From Phycisphaerales bacterium (GTDB lineage Bacteria; Planctomycetota; Phycisphaerae; UBA1845; Fen-1342), in the NCBI GenBank assembly GCA_016710275.1, contig JADJXS010000001.1:2418001-2482000 (forward strand): a stretch of DNA of 64,000 nucleotides. Reading direction: 5' to 3'. Under the pieces are notes generated by a model. The model worked only from the letters and a program-made list of their open reading frames with translations. It had not been told where the DNA came from and searched no databases. Each line of letters begins with the position of its first letter. Position 1 is the stretch's first letter. The position numbers were made by a program, and so were the translations under genes. Of the stretch, positions 37,101 through 44,036 are shown one piece after another.

Positions 37101-38557
37101 CGGCCACGCAGACGGTCTGCGTCGGCGGGACGGTGATCCTCTCCGTGGCGGCCGTCGGGGACGCCCCGATCACCTTCCAGTGGCGGCGCGACGGCTTCGA
37201 CATGCCCGGCATTACCGGATCGACGTTCACGATCAACAACGCGCTGTCGATCGACGCCGGGTCGTACTCCTGCCGCGTGACCAACCCCTGCGGCAACCGC
37301 CTCAGCAACACGGCCGTGGTCACCATCGGCGCGGGCGGCCCCGTCATCAGCACGCAGCCGAGCAACACGTCCGCGTGCATCGGCGGGCAGGCTTCGTTCA
37401 CCGTCGCCGCGACCGGCTCCGGAACGATTTCGTACCAGTGGCGGCGAAACACGACGAACATCAGCGGCGCGACCAACCCGACCCTGACGATCAACCCCGT
37501 CACGGCTCCGGATGGTGCGACGTACGACTGCATCGTTACTGACTCTTGCGGCTCCACGCCCAGCAACACCGCGGCGCTCTCCATCGGAGGCGTTCCGCCG
37601 CAGATCACGCTGCAGCCCGTCAGCCAGACCTCGTGCGCCGGACAGCCGGTGACGTTCACGGTCGCCGCCAACGGGAACGGCGTTCTCAGCTATGTGTGGC
37701 GTAAGGGCGCCACGCCGATTCCCGGCGCGACGAACAATTCGTACACCATCCCCTCCGTTTCGGCAGGCGACGTCGGCAGCTACGACTGCATCGTGACGGA
37801 CAATTGCGGCAGTTCGACCAGTGACGCAGCGTCGCTCACCGTCAGCGGCGGCGGGCCGACCATTACGCAGCAGCCGCAGAACACCACCGCCTGCATCGGC
37901 TCCGGCACGGCCTTCACCGCGGCCGCGGTGGGCAGCGGCACCGTGACCTATCAGTGGCGAAAGGGCGGTGCAAACATCCCCGGCGCCAACAGCCCGACGT
38001 TGACGATCAACAACGTGCAGGCGGGTGACGCCGGAAGCTACGATTGCGTGGTCAGCGACAATTGCGGAACGGTGTTCACCAATGCGGCCTCGCTGACGAT
38101 CGGCAGCGGCGGTCCCACGATCACGCAGCAGCCTCAAAGCGGCTACGGCTGCATCGACGGGGATTTCACCTTTACTGTTGTCGCGCAAGGCTCGGATCTC
38201 GCCTACCTGTGGCGGCGCGGCCTGACGGTGATCCCGGGCGCCAATGGTCCGACGCTGACGCTGACGAACCTGACCTCTGACGCCAACGGCGGTTATCTCT
38301 GCGTGGTTTCCAACAGTTGTGGAACGTCGATCAGCAACACCGCCACGTTGACAGTGACCGTACGCGGCGACTCGGATTGCTCGGGTGTGTTGACCAACTT
38401 CGACATCGACCCATTCGTGCTGCACCTGATCTTCGGCCAGGCGGCGTGGGAGGCGATCTATCCCTGCGACTTCATCTGCGCCAACGACATCGACCGCAAT
38501 GGTGCGGTGACGAACTTTGACATCGATCCGTTCGTCGATCTGCTCGTCGCGGATTGA
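34187..38557 (+). CDS. Giant secreted kelch/Ig-like protein with dockerin-like C-terminus
   Basis: A 1456-residue exported protein. After a long signal region (cleavage near residue 45, NSALAQ) twelve kelch-like repeats (about 48-622) each show H-AMAYD...FGG.....ETWEWNG, which would make two six-bladed propellers. Nine Ig-like repeats of about 85 residues follow (623-1393), with the pattern QP...C.G....V.A.G...YQWRK and GSYDC.V...CG. The end (1393-1456) is a pair of dockerin-like calcium loops, DSDCSGVLTNFD and DIDRNGAVTNFD, each followed by IDPFV. The Cys pattern in the Ig repeats is unusual. Possible adhesin or polysaccharide-associated surface protein. GGAAGGA precedes the ATG. Confidence 0.87.
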   Translation: MQTLSAPRSGGRAIAEAGFARGAALRAVAAMFMLAVGVNSALAQCTASWSGATPASRYGHSMAYDSARGVTVIFAGTDGNLRFRETWEWNGTTRTLRANSGPEERESASMAYDAVRGVTVMFGGFNGSPMNDTWEWNGSTWIQRAITGPGARFGHAMVFNAARGTVMLFGGYDGANYKNDTWEYNGTSWVQIAAPGPSGRRYHSMTYDSNRQRVVLHGGTDGAYSRETWELAGLSWQLMANNAPAQIANSALAYDAESQVTVFFGGYNGSYNGETWSWNGSAWSLRSTTGPAPRGLHAMAYDASRDRVVAYGGQKSDGNDGELWEWNQNASSWTLRTSGGPSARYWHAMAYDTTNQQAVLFGGQDGFGISGETWTLDAGNWTQHFVAGPTPRYWHAMAHDITRSVTVLFGGNTGARNGETWEWNGTSWTQRMVSGPSGRDGHAMAFDAARNRVVLFGGRDVANQTKQDTWEWNGTTWTLRSSTGPTARYWHAMTYDSNRQRVVMFGGIDSVGLKKDIWEWDGTIWTLRTAPGGPTARSGAVLVYDANRGRAVVHGGYDGLPASDTWEINLGANPAAWISQPPGGPSARQRHAGCFALNRGAVVVFGGTLTGAGQLGDSWQYGASGGFPSITGQPQPLTRCLGQSASFSVTASGTGLSYQWRKNSTNITGATSATFNIAAVSAADAANYDVVVTNACGSVSSASVALTVSSAPTISAHPQSLTRCVGVSASFSVTASGAGLSYQWRKGTTPIDGATASTYQITSVVVGDAGSYDCIISSSCGNVMSNAASLTVQNVPTINTHPQAVTICEGGDALFSVSATGDGQLTYQWRKNSSPLIGANSPSLEVGFAAPSDAGTYDCVVTNGCGSATSNGALLTISAGPQVTQQPQAASRCVGQSVTFNVTATGAAPITYQWRKASNPINGATASSLTLNGLGLTDAGVYDVVVTTPCGSTTSQTAALAVNDGPTITQHPATQTVCVGGTVILSVAAVGDAPITFQWRRDGFDMPGITGSTFTINNALSIDAGSYSCRVTNPCGNRLSNTAVVTIGAGGPVISTQPSNTSACIGGQASFTVAATGSGTISYQWRRNTTNISGATNPTLTINPVTAPDGATYDCIVTDSCGSTPSNTAALSIGGVPPQITLQPVSQTSCAGQPVTFTVAANGNGVLSYVWRKGATPIPGATNNSYTIPSVSAGDVGSYDCIVTDNCGSSTSDAASLTVSGGGPTITQQPQNTTACIGSGTAFTAAAVGSGTVTYQWRKGGANIPGANSPTLTINNVQAGDAGSYDCVVSDNCGTVFTNAASLTIGSGGPTITQQPQSGYGCIDGDFTFTVVAQGSDLAYLWRRGLTVIPGANGPTLTLTNLTSDANGGYLCVVSNSCGTSISNTATLTVTVRGDSDCSGVLTNFDIDPFVLHLIFGQAAWEAIYPCDFICANDIDRNGAVTNFDIDPFVDLLVAD

Positions 38558-38864
38558 CGACGGAAACAGGTGAAACCGGCCTGAGTTTCGGCCGGCTCCC
38601 GGAATTCGCCCGGCGGCACGCCCGCGCGCTTCGGCGCTCGCGCGTGCCGCTGTCCCTTTCCCAGCGTGGCAACACCTTGTAAACCCCCGGCCATTCGAGT
38701 CCGCCAGCGAGGTTGAAGGACACGCTTCGAAAACTCCGAGCGCTCCGTACAGCGCACGGAATAACCCCACAACCCGAATGCGTGAGGGCGGGCGGCGTCC
38801 GCTCATCCCAAGCGCCAGTCGAAACATAAGTTGTTTTCGGATCAACCCTTAGAGGCAACTCAGC
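38558..38864 (+). other. Intergenic region with tandem hairpins
   Basis: About 307 bases between the kelch gene and the DUF1573 gene. It holds two tandem hairpins (CCGGCC/GGCCGG at 38577-38597, and 38613-38650). The last 50 bases before the ATG are AT-richer and carry AGAGG ten bases before the start. No coding gene is recognised. Confidence 0.5.
38613..38657 (+). terminator. Hairpin terminator of the kelch gene
   Basis: GCGGCACG (38613-38620) pairs with CGTGCCGC (38643-38650) and encloses a GCGC-TTCG-GCGC stem loop; TGTCCCTTT follows. Confidence 0.55.
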
Positions 38865-40298
38865 ATGAAATCGCTCAAGACCCTGTTCGCGGCCGGTATC
38901 GCCGTCGCCCTTGTCGCAACGGCCGTTGCCCAGGAAGGCAATGCGCCTCCGCCGCAGGCGGCCCCCGAAGCCAAGCCGGCCCAACCGGCCCCTCCGCAGC
39001 CCGCTCCGCCGCCCCCGCCGCCCGGCCAGCCGCGTCCGGCACATGCCCCGGCAGGACCGGGCGTCATTGCCGCGCCGCAAGCGCCGGTGGCCCCCGTCGC
39101 TCCGGTCGATCCGAACGCCCCGCAGCCCAAGCTCAAGCTCAGCGAGACGGTCTGGGACATGGGGCAGGTCTGGGCCGGGGAAGCTGTCAAAGGCTCGATC
39201 ACCATCAGCAACACCGGCGAAGCGCCGATGAACGTCGATGTCCGCACGTCGTGCGGCTGCACGGCGGCCAAGAAGCCCAAGAATCCGCTGGGCGTGGGCG
39301 AATCGGACACCTTCGAAATTTCCTACAACACGAAGAAGATCGGCCCGGTCAACCAGACCGTGACGGTCATGACGAATGACCCCACGCAGCCGCAGGCCAT
39401 GATCTCCGTGAAGGGCGAGATCAAGGCGCTCTACAAGATCGAGCCGGATCCGGGTCTTACGTTCAACCGCCTGGGCAAGAACTCAGCCGAGTCGCGCGAG
39501 GCCATGATCATCAATCAGTACTCCGAGCCGCTGGACCTGAAGGTCCGTACCGGGCAGGACAATCCGAGCCTCGAGGTGACGATTGAGCCGGTCGAGGCGG
39601 GGATGAAGTGGAAAGTCACCGCTCGCACCAAGCCGCCGCTGGCGATGGGCGCGCTGCGTGGCGAGCTGATCCTGGACACGGGCATCGAGCGAATCAAGGA
39701 AGTCAGCCTGCCGATCATCGGATTTGTGCAGCCGGCCGTGCAGGTCAGCCCGCCGGTGCTGTATGTCCCCGCCACCGCGACGACCCGCATGGAGCGGATG
39801 GTCCGCGTGACCTATTTGCCGGAAGAGCCGGTCAAGATTCTGGAGGTCCGCAGTTCGCTGCCGTCGATGACGACGACCATTCAGGAGATCAACGCCAGCG
39901 CCGCGCCGGGCAACACCGGCGGCACCTACGAGCTGCGCGTATCGGTTCCGCCGGCGGACGAGCTGCCGGAGAGCGGCGCCACCATCGAGATTGAGACGGA
40001 CGCGAAAGAGCCGGAATATAAGGTCCTCAAGGTGCAGGTCTCGGCCCGCAAGCCGACGATCCCGGTTCAGGCCAAGCCGGCCGCGCCGGGCGGCGCCGCG
40101 CCCGTCCAGATTAAGGCAGTCGGTTCCAACGCGAACACGACCACCCTGAACACTTCACCGGCTCCGGCCGCCCCTGCTCCGGCTGCCGGCACGGCGAATC
40201 CCGAGGAGAAGAAGTCGGTGGACGCCAAGCCGGAAGAGAAGAAGCCCGAGACGCCCGCCAATGGCGGTGAGAAGCCGGCGGCGGACACGCCGAAGTAG
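38865..40298 (+). CDS. Periplasmic DUF1573 protein with SCGC motif
   Basis: A 477-residue exported protein. Signal peptide about 1-22 (ATAVAQ), then a Pro-rich segment (25-88) that is probably disordered. The DUF1573 domain starts about residue 90 with LKLSETVWDMGQVWAGE and contains the characteristic Cys pair SCGCTAAK (Cys130, Cys132), followed by a beta-sandwich region of the ASH/PapD-like type through about 400. The C-terminal tail is Ala/Pro/Lys-rich. AGAGG precedes the ATG. It starts an operon-like set with a rhodanese and a MauE-like gene, all having close cysteine pairs, which suggests periplasmic thiol or sulfur chemistry. The family function is unknown. Confidence 0.85.
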   Translation: MKSLKTLFAAGIAVALVATAVAQEGNAPPPQAAPEAKPAQPAPPQPAPPPPPPGQPRPAHAPAGPGVIAAPQAPVAPVAPVDPNAPQPKLKLSETVWDMGQVWAGEAVKGSITISNTGEAPMNVDVRTSCGCTAAKKPKNPLGVGESDTFEISYNTKKIGPVNQTVTVMTNDPTQPQAMISVKGEIKALYKIEPDPGLTFNRLGKNSAESREAMIINQYSEPLDLKVRTGQDNPSLEVTIEPVEAGMKWKVTARTKPPLAMGALRGELILDTGIERIKEVSLPIIGFVQPAVQVSPPVLYVPATATTRMERMVRVTYLPEEPVKILEVRSSLPSMTTTIQEINASAAPGNTGGTYELRVSVPPADELPESGATIEIETDAKEPEYKVLKVQVSARKPTIPVQAKPAAPGGAAPVQIKAVGSNANTTTLNTSPAPAAPAPAAGTANPEEKKSVDAKPEEKKPETPANGGEKPAADTPK

Positions 40299-40480
40299 TC
40301 GGATCGCGGCCCATCAGCCGCTGCTGCATGTTCGGTTGGGTGTGTTCGGGTCGGCGTCGGGCGGTTCGCAACGTGTTGCGCCGCGTGGCCGACCCGAACG
40401 CACCATTTCCACGAGAGACCCGCGCTTCGATTCGACCGTTCCTGGCCGCATATCCGCCGCTCTCCGCGGCGAACACTGAA

Positions 40481-41161
40481 ATGAGGGCCTCGCTCGCGAT
40501 GTTGCTGCGAATGATCCTGATCATCGTGATCGCGTCGGCCGCTGCCGCGGTCTATCAGCCGCTCGCGCCGCGCTTCGGCGGTGCGACGATTCCGCCCTTC
40601 CCCGATCGCAAGGCACTGAGCGAGGTGGAGCGGCTGCGGAATGAGCTGAGCGTCTCGCAGCAGGAAATGCTGGAGATGATTGACTACGGCGCGGTTGTGA
40701 TCGACGCCCGCCCGGCCGAGGAATTCGCCAAGGCGCATCTGGACGCGCCGCTGATCATCAACATCCCCGAGTCCCACAAGGAATCGCACGTTCATAAGCT
40801 CGTGCCCGGCTTCCGCTATGTGATCTACTGCTCGTCGCTGACCTGCGACGCAGCGGTGCACCTGGTGCAGTACCTGGCGCCGTACGGGTTCGGAGAGATG
40901 CGAATCTTCAACCCGGGTTGGGCGGGGATCGTGGAGGCCGGTCTGCCGACGACCGACGGCCCCGAATCCGACCTCACCGGCGGCATGTTCGACCCCGCAG
41001 CGCCGCCCCCGTCGATGGAAGCCCCGCATTCGATTGAGCCGCCGGCGGACGCCGCGGATCAACCGAGTGAAGACTCACCTGAAGAAAATGCCGGCGCGAC
41101 TGGCGCAGCGGCGGATGGCGCAGCGGCGGATGGCGCAGCGGCGGACGGTGAGACGCCATGA
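40481..41161 (+). CDS. Membrane-anchored rhodanese-like protein
   Basis: A 226-residue protein. One N-terminal membrane helix (about 8-24) is followed by a rhodanese domain (65-160): MIDYGAVVIDARPAEEF for the substrate-entry strand, and the active loop VIYCSSLTCDAA with Cys117 and a second Cys122, then FNPGWAGIVEAGLP. The loop spacing is that of single-domain rhodaneses. The C-terminus has Ala/Pro-rich low complexity with a triplicated GAAAD unit. The ATG at 40481 is chosen because the membrane helix begins right after it; Shine-Dalgarno is weak. Stop and next start overlap (ATGA), so it is coupled to the MauE-like gene. Confidence 0.8.
   Translation: MRASLAMLLRMILIIVIASAAAAVYQPLAPRFGGATIPPFPDRKALSEVERLRNELSVSQQEMLEMIDYGAVVIDARPAEEFAKAHLDAPLIINIPESHKESHVHKLVPGFRYVIYCSSLTCDAAVHLVQYLAPYGFGEMRIFNPGWAGIVEAGLPTTDGPESDLTGGMFDPAAPPPSMEAPHSIEPPADAADQPSEDSPEENAGATGAAADGAAADGAAADGETP
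41101..41145 (+). repeat. Perfect 15-bp tandem repeat, three copies
   Basis: The unit TGGCGCAGCGGCGGA occurs three times without change at 41101, 41116 and 41131, encoding GAAAD repeats near the C-terminus of the rhodanese. A site of likely slippage. Confidence 0.9.
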
Positions 41162-41736
41162 CGCCCCCGCAGACCTCGACCTCAATCCCGACCCCGATCT
41201 CGAACCCGACGGGGATGGTTTCCCGCGAGCGGGAAGGCGCGTTGCCGGCTGCGCGTCCGCTTTCGTCACGGACTGCTGAGTGGCTATTGCGGCATTTTCC
41301 GAGACTTGTCGTCGCCGCGCTGTTTGTGCTGGCGGCTGTGATGAAGATCCAGAAACCCGCCGAGTTCGCGAAGGACATCCAGAATTACGGGCTGGTGCCG
41401 GTCGACGCGACGCACCTGCTGGCGATGTTCATTCCGTGGTTCGAACTGACGACGGCGCTGCTGCTCTTCGCCGGCCGCTGGTCCGCTCCCGCGCGGCTGT
41501 GGATCGTGATCATGCTGGTGGGGTTCAACATCGCCAAGCTCACGCTGGTGGCGCGCGGCCTGCCGCTGGAGTGCGGCTGCTTCGGCAAGGGCAACTGGCT
41601 CAGTGACTTTCTCAACGTGCTGAACAAGGGCCAGCGCGGCATCTGGTTCAACTTTGCTCTGATAGCGCTGCTCGCGGTGGACGTGCTGCTGACGCGTCGG
41701 CGCGGACCTGCCGCCGCGGCGCAACCGGCCGCCTGA
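41158..41736 (+). CDS. MauE/DoxX-like membrane protein with CGC motif
   Basis: A 192-residue membrane protein with four hydrophobic helices (about 47-63, 85-105, 113-131, 160-178). It has the DoxX/MauE pattern FVLAAVMKIQKPAEFAKDIQNYGLVP and IPWFELTTALLLF, plus a conserved Cys pair ECGCFGKGNW (Cys139, Cys141). MauE in methylamine utilisation is involved in disulfide handling; relatives lie beside thiol proteins. The ATG overlaps the rhodanese stop by four bases; MVSRE at 41215 is a possible later start, but the first gives coupling. It ends the DUF1573-rhodanese-MauE operon. Confidence 0.82.
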   Translation: MTPPQTSTSIPTPISNPTGMVSREREGALPAARPLSSRTAEWLLRHFPRLVVAALFVLAAVMKIQKPAEFAKDIQNYGLVPVDATHLLAMFIPWFELTTALLLFAGRWSAPARLWIVIMLVGFNIAKLTLVARGLPLECGCFGKGNWLSDFLNVLNKGQRGIWFNFALIALLAVDVLLTRRRGPAAAAQPAA

Positions 41737-41739
41737 TAC

Positions 41740-41765
41740 CCGCTCAAGCCGCAGCGCCCGAGCGG
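41740..41765. terminator. Inverted repeat between convergent MauE and M23 genes
   Basis: CCGCTC (41740-41745) pairs with GAGCGG (41760-41765) with 14 bases between. Weak; no T-run. Confidence 0.3.
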
Positions 41766-41801
41766 ATCACCGCCCCCGTCTTTACCACGACCGCAAGAAG
41801 T

Positions 41802-42488
41802 TCATTCCGCGCACCAATCCCGACCGACCGCGTTCCTCGATTGCACCGTCATGAACAGTGCCGGCACGCCGCTGCCGGTCACATCTTCAAACGCGACCTC
41901 CATGCTGCCGTCGCGGCTGGGGCCGAAGGCCCCCGTCCCGGTCGTCCCCTCGGCGGCGAAGACCATGAAGTGCAGATGCGGCGCCAGCGAGATGCCGGTG
42001 TTGCCCGAACGGCCGATCACGTCGCCGCGCGCGACGCGCTGCCCGACCTCCACGCAGCTTCCGAATTGCACCAGGTGCCAATAAGCGGCCGCGGTCCCGT
42101 CGGCATGCCGGATGCGCACGAAATTGCCGCAGCAGCGGTCCTCATCGAACGGGCAGTTCACGTTGGGGCAGTCGTCGCGGATGCGATCCACGACGCCGGC
42201 GCGCGCCGCCAGAATCCGCGTGTTCACCGGCATCGCGAAGTCAATCGCGTACTTCCGCAAATGGCTGCCCTGACCGGCGATGCCCCAGTTCCCCTGCGGC
42301 ACGATCGCGGCAAGCCCCGCTTCGAACGGCAGGTAGTACAGCCCGTCGTCCTCCGGCGGCGCCGGCTGGCCGGGCGGGCTCACCGCGACATTGCACCCCG
42401 GCAGCGCCGCGACGGCCGCCCACAGCAGCGCCGCCAGCACCGCCCAGGCGGATCGGCCGCGATCGCAAGTCCGCCTGTTGCCTGACAT
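41802..42488 (-). CDS. M23-family (LytM-like) peptidase lipoprotein
   Basis: A 228-residue lipoprotein with lipobox AALPGC (Cys32). The C-terminal half is an M23 metallopeptidase fold: GSHLRKYAIDFAMPVNTRILAARAGVV (metal ligands His and Asp), a loop with VNCPFDEDRCCGNFVRIRHADG, and PHLHFMVF for the second ligand pair. Family members cut peptide crosslinks of peptidoglycan or bind it. The AYWHLVQF strand is typical. The start at 42488 has GGAG six bases upstream. It is 32 bases downstream of gatB and likely co-transcribed, although there is no functional link known. Confidence 0.82.
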   Translation of the reverse strand: MSGNRRTCDRGRSAWAVLAALLWAAVAALPGCNVAVSPPGQPAPPEDDGLYYLPFEAGLAAIVPQGNWGIAGQGSHLRKYAIDFAMPVNTRILAARAGVVDRIRDDCPNVNCPFDEDRCCGNFVRIRHADGTAAAYWHLVQFGSCVEVGQRVARGDVIGRSGNTGISLAPHLHFMVFAAEGTTGTGAFGPSRDGSMEVAFEDVTGSGVPALFMTVQSRNAVGRDWCAE

Positions 42489-42520
42489 CTCGTGCTCCGC
42501 GAATTCAGCGTGTGGCCCCG

Positions 42521-43999
42521 TTACTGCGGGCGGCGCAGGCGCGAGTCGAGCAATTCGCCGACGATCCGCGGATCGGCCTTGCCGCCCGACAGCTTCATCA
42601 CCTGCCCGACCAGGAAGCCCCGCGCCGCCGCCAATTTCTTCGGATTCTCGCGGGCATCGCTGACCGCCTGTACGTTGGCCGCAATTGCCTGCTCGACCCA
42701 GGCCTCAATCGCCCCGCTGTCGCGCGTCTGCATCAGCCCCATCCGCTGCGCCAGCGCATCCGGCGGCGAGTCGTCCGTGAGCATCGCCTCGGCAATTTGC
42801 GCGGCGGCCGTCGCATTCACCGCGCCTTCGTGCTGCAGCCGGGCCAGGCCGGCCATGCGCTCCGCGGAGACCCCCAGCCCGGCGATCGTCGTCTCCCGTG
42901 CATTGGCGTGCATCAGCCAGAAGCTCAGGAAATGCCGCCCCAGGATCGACGGCTCTCCGCCGTGGTCCTTGGCCTGATCCAGCAGGTCCGCCGAAGCGCG
43001 GTCATCCACCAGCGCCGGTGCATCCCGCGGCGGCAGCTTGTACTCGGCGATGAAGCGCGCCGTCCGCGGAATCGGCAGCTCCGGCGTCTCCTCGCGCAGC
43101 CGCTCGATCCGCTCGCGCGCGATCGGCAGGGGGGTCAGGTCCGGATCGGGGAAGTAGCGATAGTCGTCCGCCTCCTCCTTCTCGCGCTGCGGCACCGTCA
43201 CGCCGCGCTCCTCATCCCACCCGCGGTTGGACTTGTTCCCCGGGCGCAGCGTGCGGCCATCCTCGCGCCACCGGCGGAGCTGATCCGCCAGCTCGAACTC
43301 GATCGCGTCATGCAGGGCGCGGAACGAATTGAGGTTCTTGACCTCGACGATCGGCGTCACGGCGACGCGCTCGCCATCGGCGATGCGCAGGTTGATGTTC
43401 GGCTCGAAGCGCATCTGCCCCTTCTGCATGTTCGCCTCGCTGACGCCCAGGTAGCGCACGATCCGCTGCAACTGCACCGCGAACTCGCGCACCTCGGCGG
43501 CGCTGCGGAAATCCGGCTCGGTGACGATCTCGAGCAGCGGGGCACCGGCGCGATTCAGATCGACCAGCGTCCGCCCCGGAAGGTCGTGCGTGTTCTTGCC
43601 GGCGTCCTCCTCCAGGTGCGCGCGGCGGATGCGGATCCGCCGGTGCACTTCCTGCACCTCGAATTCGACCATCCCGTCAAACGCGATGGGCAGGTCGTAT
43701 TGCGAAATCTGGTAGCTCTTCGGCAGGTCCGGGTAGTGGTAGCTCTTGCGGTCCCAGCGCGTTTCCTCGGCGATGCGGCAGTTCAGCGCCAGCCCCGCCC
43801 GGATCGCCAGCTCCACCGCCCGCTCATTGATCACCGGCAGCGAACCCGGCATCCCCAGGCACACCGGGCAGACGTGCGAATTCGGCTCGGCCCCATACGC
43901 CAGCGCGCAGCCGCAGAACATCTTGGTCCGCGTCGCGAGCTGAACGTGAATTTCCAGCCCGATGATTGCTTCGCAGCGGGCTTCGGCGGTCAGCGACAT
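42521..43999 (-). CDS. gatB: Asp-tRNA(Asn)/Glu-tRNA(Gln) amidotransferase subunit B
   Basis: A 492-residue GatB, the kinase/transamidase subunit that binds the tRNA. The start IIGLEIHVQL, zinc-binding pair CGC and CPVCLGMPG, WDRKSYHYPDLPKSYQISQYD, KNTHD and DLNRAGAPLLEIV are classic; the C-terminal YqeY-like part (about 400-490) is present. The ATG at 43999 has GGGAGAG eight bases upstream. Its partner gatA is 24 kb away on the other strand, and gatC is not in the window. An M23 lipoprotein gene follows on the same strand. Confidence 0.95.
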   Translation of the reverse strand: MSLTAEARCEAIIGLEIHVQLATRTKMFCGCALAYGAEPNSHVCPVCLGMPGSLPVINERAVELAIRAGLALNCRIAEETRWDRKSYHYPDLPKSYQISQYDLPIAFDGMVEFEVQEVHRRIRIRRAHLEEDAGKNTHDLPGRTLVDLNRAGAPLLEIVTEPDFRSAAEVREFAVQLQRIVRYLGVSEANMQKGQMRFEPNINLRIADGERVAVTPIVEVKNLNSFRALHDAIEFELADQLRRWREDGRTLRPGNKSNRGWDEERGVTVPQREKEEADDYRYFPDPDLTPLPIARERIERLREETPELPIPRTARFIAEYKLPPRDAPALVDDRASADLLDQAKDHGGEPSILGRHFLSFWLMHANARETTIAGLGVSAERMAGLARLQHEGAVNATAAAQIAEAMLTDDSPPDALAQRMGLMQTRDSGAIEAWVEQAIAANVQAVSDARENPKKLAAARGFLVGQVMKLSGGKADPRIVGELLDSRLRRPQ

Positions 44000-44036
44000 T
44001 CACACACTCTCCCGGCCGCCCGATCGGCCCGCCGCT

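Noticed and set aside
36875..38845. A 656-codon open frame antisense to the Ig region of the kelch gene
   Set aside because: The repetitive composition of the real gene opens this frame; translation is basic and without recognisable domains.
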